From the NCBI RefSeq assembly GCF_030272615.1, contig NC_081415.1:231128303-231192302 (forward strand): a DNA stretch of 64,000 bases, written 5' to 3'. The position numbers and the translations under genes are program-made. The stretch comes from Cryptomeria japonica (Eukaryota > Streptophyta > Pinopsida > Cupressales > Cupressaceae). Below the pieces are notes generated by a model. It was not told the DNA's origin. It saw only the letters and a program-made list of their open reading frames with translations, and made no database searches. Below are positions 62,168 through 64,000 of this stretch, piece by piece. Numbering within the stretch: position 1 is the stretch's first letter; each line of letters begins with the position of its first letter.

Positions 62168-64000
62168 TGTTGGCAGTTGTTGTCATTGATGACTTGGTGT
62201 TGTCATTGATGTCAACCCTCAATTTGTGTGTTGATGAGCTTAATGTTGTCAAACTATGTCATGTCACACTTAATATTGTGATTGTCAGATTGTAGAGAGT
62301 TTATTTGGCCCAATGTCAAGGAATATATTGGATATTATTGTTAGTATAGTTATGATGTTGTCCACTAATGTTTTTATGATAGTACATGTTGTTGATATGT
62401 TGTGTTGCATTTTATGATCATTTATGTATAATGGAGCTAAAGAGGTTCATTGTTGTACAAGTCCACCTTCTTGGTGTTGATGTCTACACTAGATATGTTA
62501 TGGTGATGTTGCTAATATGTTGGAAAACACATGATGATGATGCTCATGGTTATTTGCAGAAATGATATCATGGTGATATTAAGATGAGGATCGGAAGCTT
62601 TGAGAATAGGATTAGAGGTATTAAAATGGGGATTAGAATACTAATTATGAAGTGATTTTTTCTAGATGATCTTTTGCATACTACAAATTGTTATAGTATC
62701 TCCTTTAATACTACTAAGTAAAATAAATGCCATTCTAGTGTCTTGAAGTAGATTAAGAGTGAAATTGAAAATAAAGTATGCTAAAGACAATTTGGAAGAA
62801 TACTCAACATTCCTCTAAATTTTCTAATATGGTATTGTGATCTTGGATATAATGGCTATTTTCTATGGATGTGGCACTTCTATCTTTTCAAGTCCTCAGT
62901 ATTGCAGCCAATGCTACTCGTGATGGCAATATGTTGGCAGTGTTTTGATTGGTTAGGTCTAATCTAGAGAATGATTTGCATTACTGGACACATTGATGTT
63001 TTTATTATTGTGGCTTGCATGACATTCTTATAATGTTTGTGTAGTGTCTTTGTTCAAATTTTAGGTGATGAAATGTTATGAAAGTGTGTCTATTGATTTT
63101 TATCTCATGACTATGTTTCCTGGCACTTCAGTAATGAAAAAATTATATGTCAATTTAGTCTTTGCCAACTTATTTTTACTTAAAAGTATGGAATAATTAT
63201 ATAAGGATGTTGTTAAGGGTTCATGGAATGGCACTATGTGATATGCATGATTTTGGATGGTATATTTGGTATCACATTTGGTCTGATGTTAGGTTTTAGA
63301 GTATATTCTAATTTTCTAGTCGATGATGATTATTCTCTCACTTGAGGTGTATCTCTAGGGATCTTTTCTAATATTCAATGATGCGTTGGGTTGCATTTGG
63401 GTCCTACTAGGACCTATAGGGATCCACATTGTGAGAATTCATTTGGAGAAAGTGTTATTGGGTTGATTGATTATGTCCTACATGTTTTGCCTACATGTTA
63501 CCCTATTGTTGACCTTGGAGTATGTGTGCCAATGTGTGTGATGTTTAGGACTGCATTGGTCAATGTGTTAAGATGTTTTAGGTCCCATATATCTCCTAGT
63601 TAGGACCACTTTGACCACAATTGTTTTTTGTGGCCAACCTTGTGGATCACTTCTTGTCCCCTATTTTGGCTGACCTAATTGATGTTTTAAGATGATGTGG
63701 ATGATATATAAAGAATATTAAGTCAATTGCAAAGGGTGTGGATTAGAGAGTAATGTGAAAGATTTGAATGTGAAGTTGTAAGTGTGTGTGATGGAAGTAT
63801 TGGAGTTGAATTGCCTAATGGTTGCCTAAGGCAGTGAGCTGAGAGTAGTTACATTTAAAGGATATTGTTGGATGCAAATTCACTGAAGGGTTTTTTTTAA
63901 TCAAATATTCATATATCTTACTCAGAGATAATGAGTCTTCCTAGCAAGTCCTTTGTATATTACATTGAGGAAGTGATCCTTAGTCTACAAGTCCTTCTAA
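62168..64000 (+). repeat. Probable LTR (5' LTR or solo LTR) of a further copia-like element, running to the window edge
   Basis: Starts TGTTGGCAGTTGTTG, resembling the LTR starts of Copia-1 and -2, and has the shared TTGTCATTGATGTCAA word at 62200-62215, about 30 bp in. TATATAAAG at 63705-63713 is a good TATA box. No PPT stands before 62168, so it is more likely a 5' or solo LTR on the plus strand. I found no terminal CA with a primer site before 64000. The boundary is therefore open. Confidence 0.4.

Overview
This is repeat-only DNA from a large plant nuclear genome. No host gene, rRNA, tRNA gene or CRISPR array could be supported. Nearly everything recognisable is a transposable element: four Ty1/copia LTR retrotransposons of at least two families, an older copia relic, two LTR elements that lack pol, two plant L1-type LINEs with RNase H, and two coding relics of unrecognised families. 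The density of old, nested LTR elements and the style of the relics suggest a conifer or other gymnosperm. That is an inference; no single sequence here proves it.

Layout, left to right. 1-5334: Copia-1 (+), entered inside gag, running through protease, integrase, RT and RNase H to its 3' LTR (4179-5334). 5335-6513 and 14348-15095: Copia-0, a minus-strand copia relic broken by two later insertions. Copia-1 cuts its integrase, and NA-1 (6514-14347, minus, target-site duplication CTACT) cuts its gag. NA-1 has near-identical LTRs, a tRNA-Trp-type primer site and a gag-protease frame, but no RT, RNase H or integrase. 16212-18640: minus-strand coding relic of an unrecognised family. 18641-24108 plus 31123-31330: LINE L1-a (minus), split by Copia-2 (24109-31122, minus, duplication GTTCT). 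32188-38232: Copia-3 (+), inserted inside a 30-bp tandem repeat. 38731-43100: 5'-truncated LINE L1-b (minus). 43101-43470: small coding relic (+). 43471-46493: AT-rich, nothing identified. 46494-61239: NA-2 (+), an LTR element with a strongly pyrimidine-skewed interior and no pol, split by Copia-4 (48946-55992, minus, duplication TCCTC). 62168 to the right edge: the start of a probable further LTR.

How it works together. Copia-1, -2 and -4 are one family: same gag start, primer site for initiator tRNA-Met, polypurine tract and LTR start. Copia-3 is a second family. All coding regions are interrupted by stops, frameshifts or lost catalytic residues, so nothing here looks able to move by itself. 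NA-1 and NA-2 would need RT and integrase supplied by a relative. The insertions give a relative order: Copia-0, L1-a and NA-2 are hosts; NA-1, Copia-1, Copia-2 and Copia-4 came later. Most stop codons fit C-to-T transitions at CAG, CAA, CGA or TGG codons, as expected for long-methylated transposon DNA.
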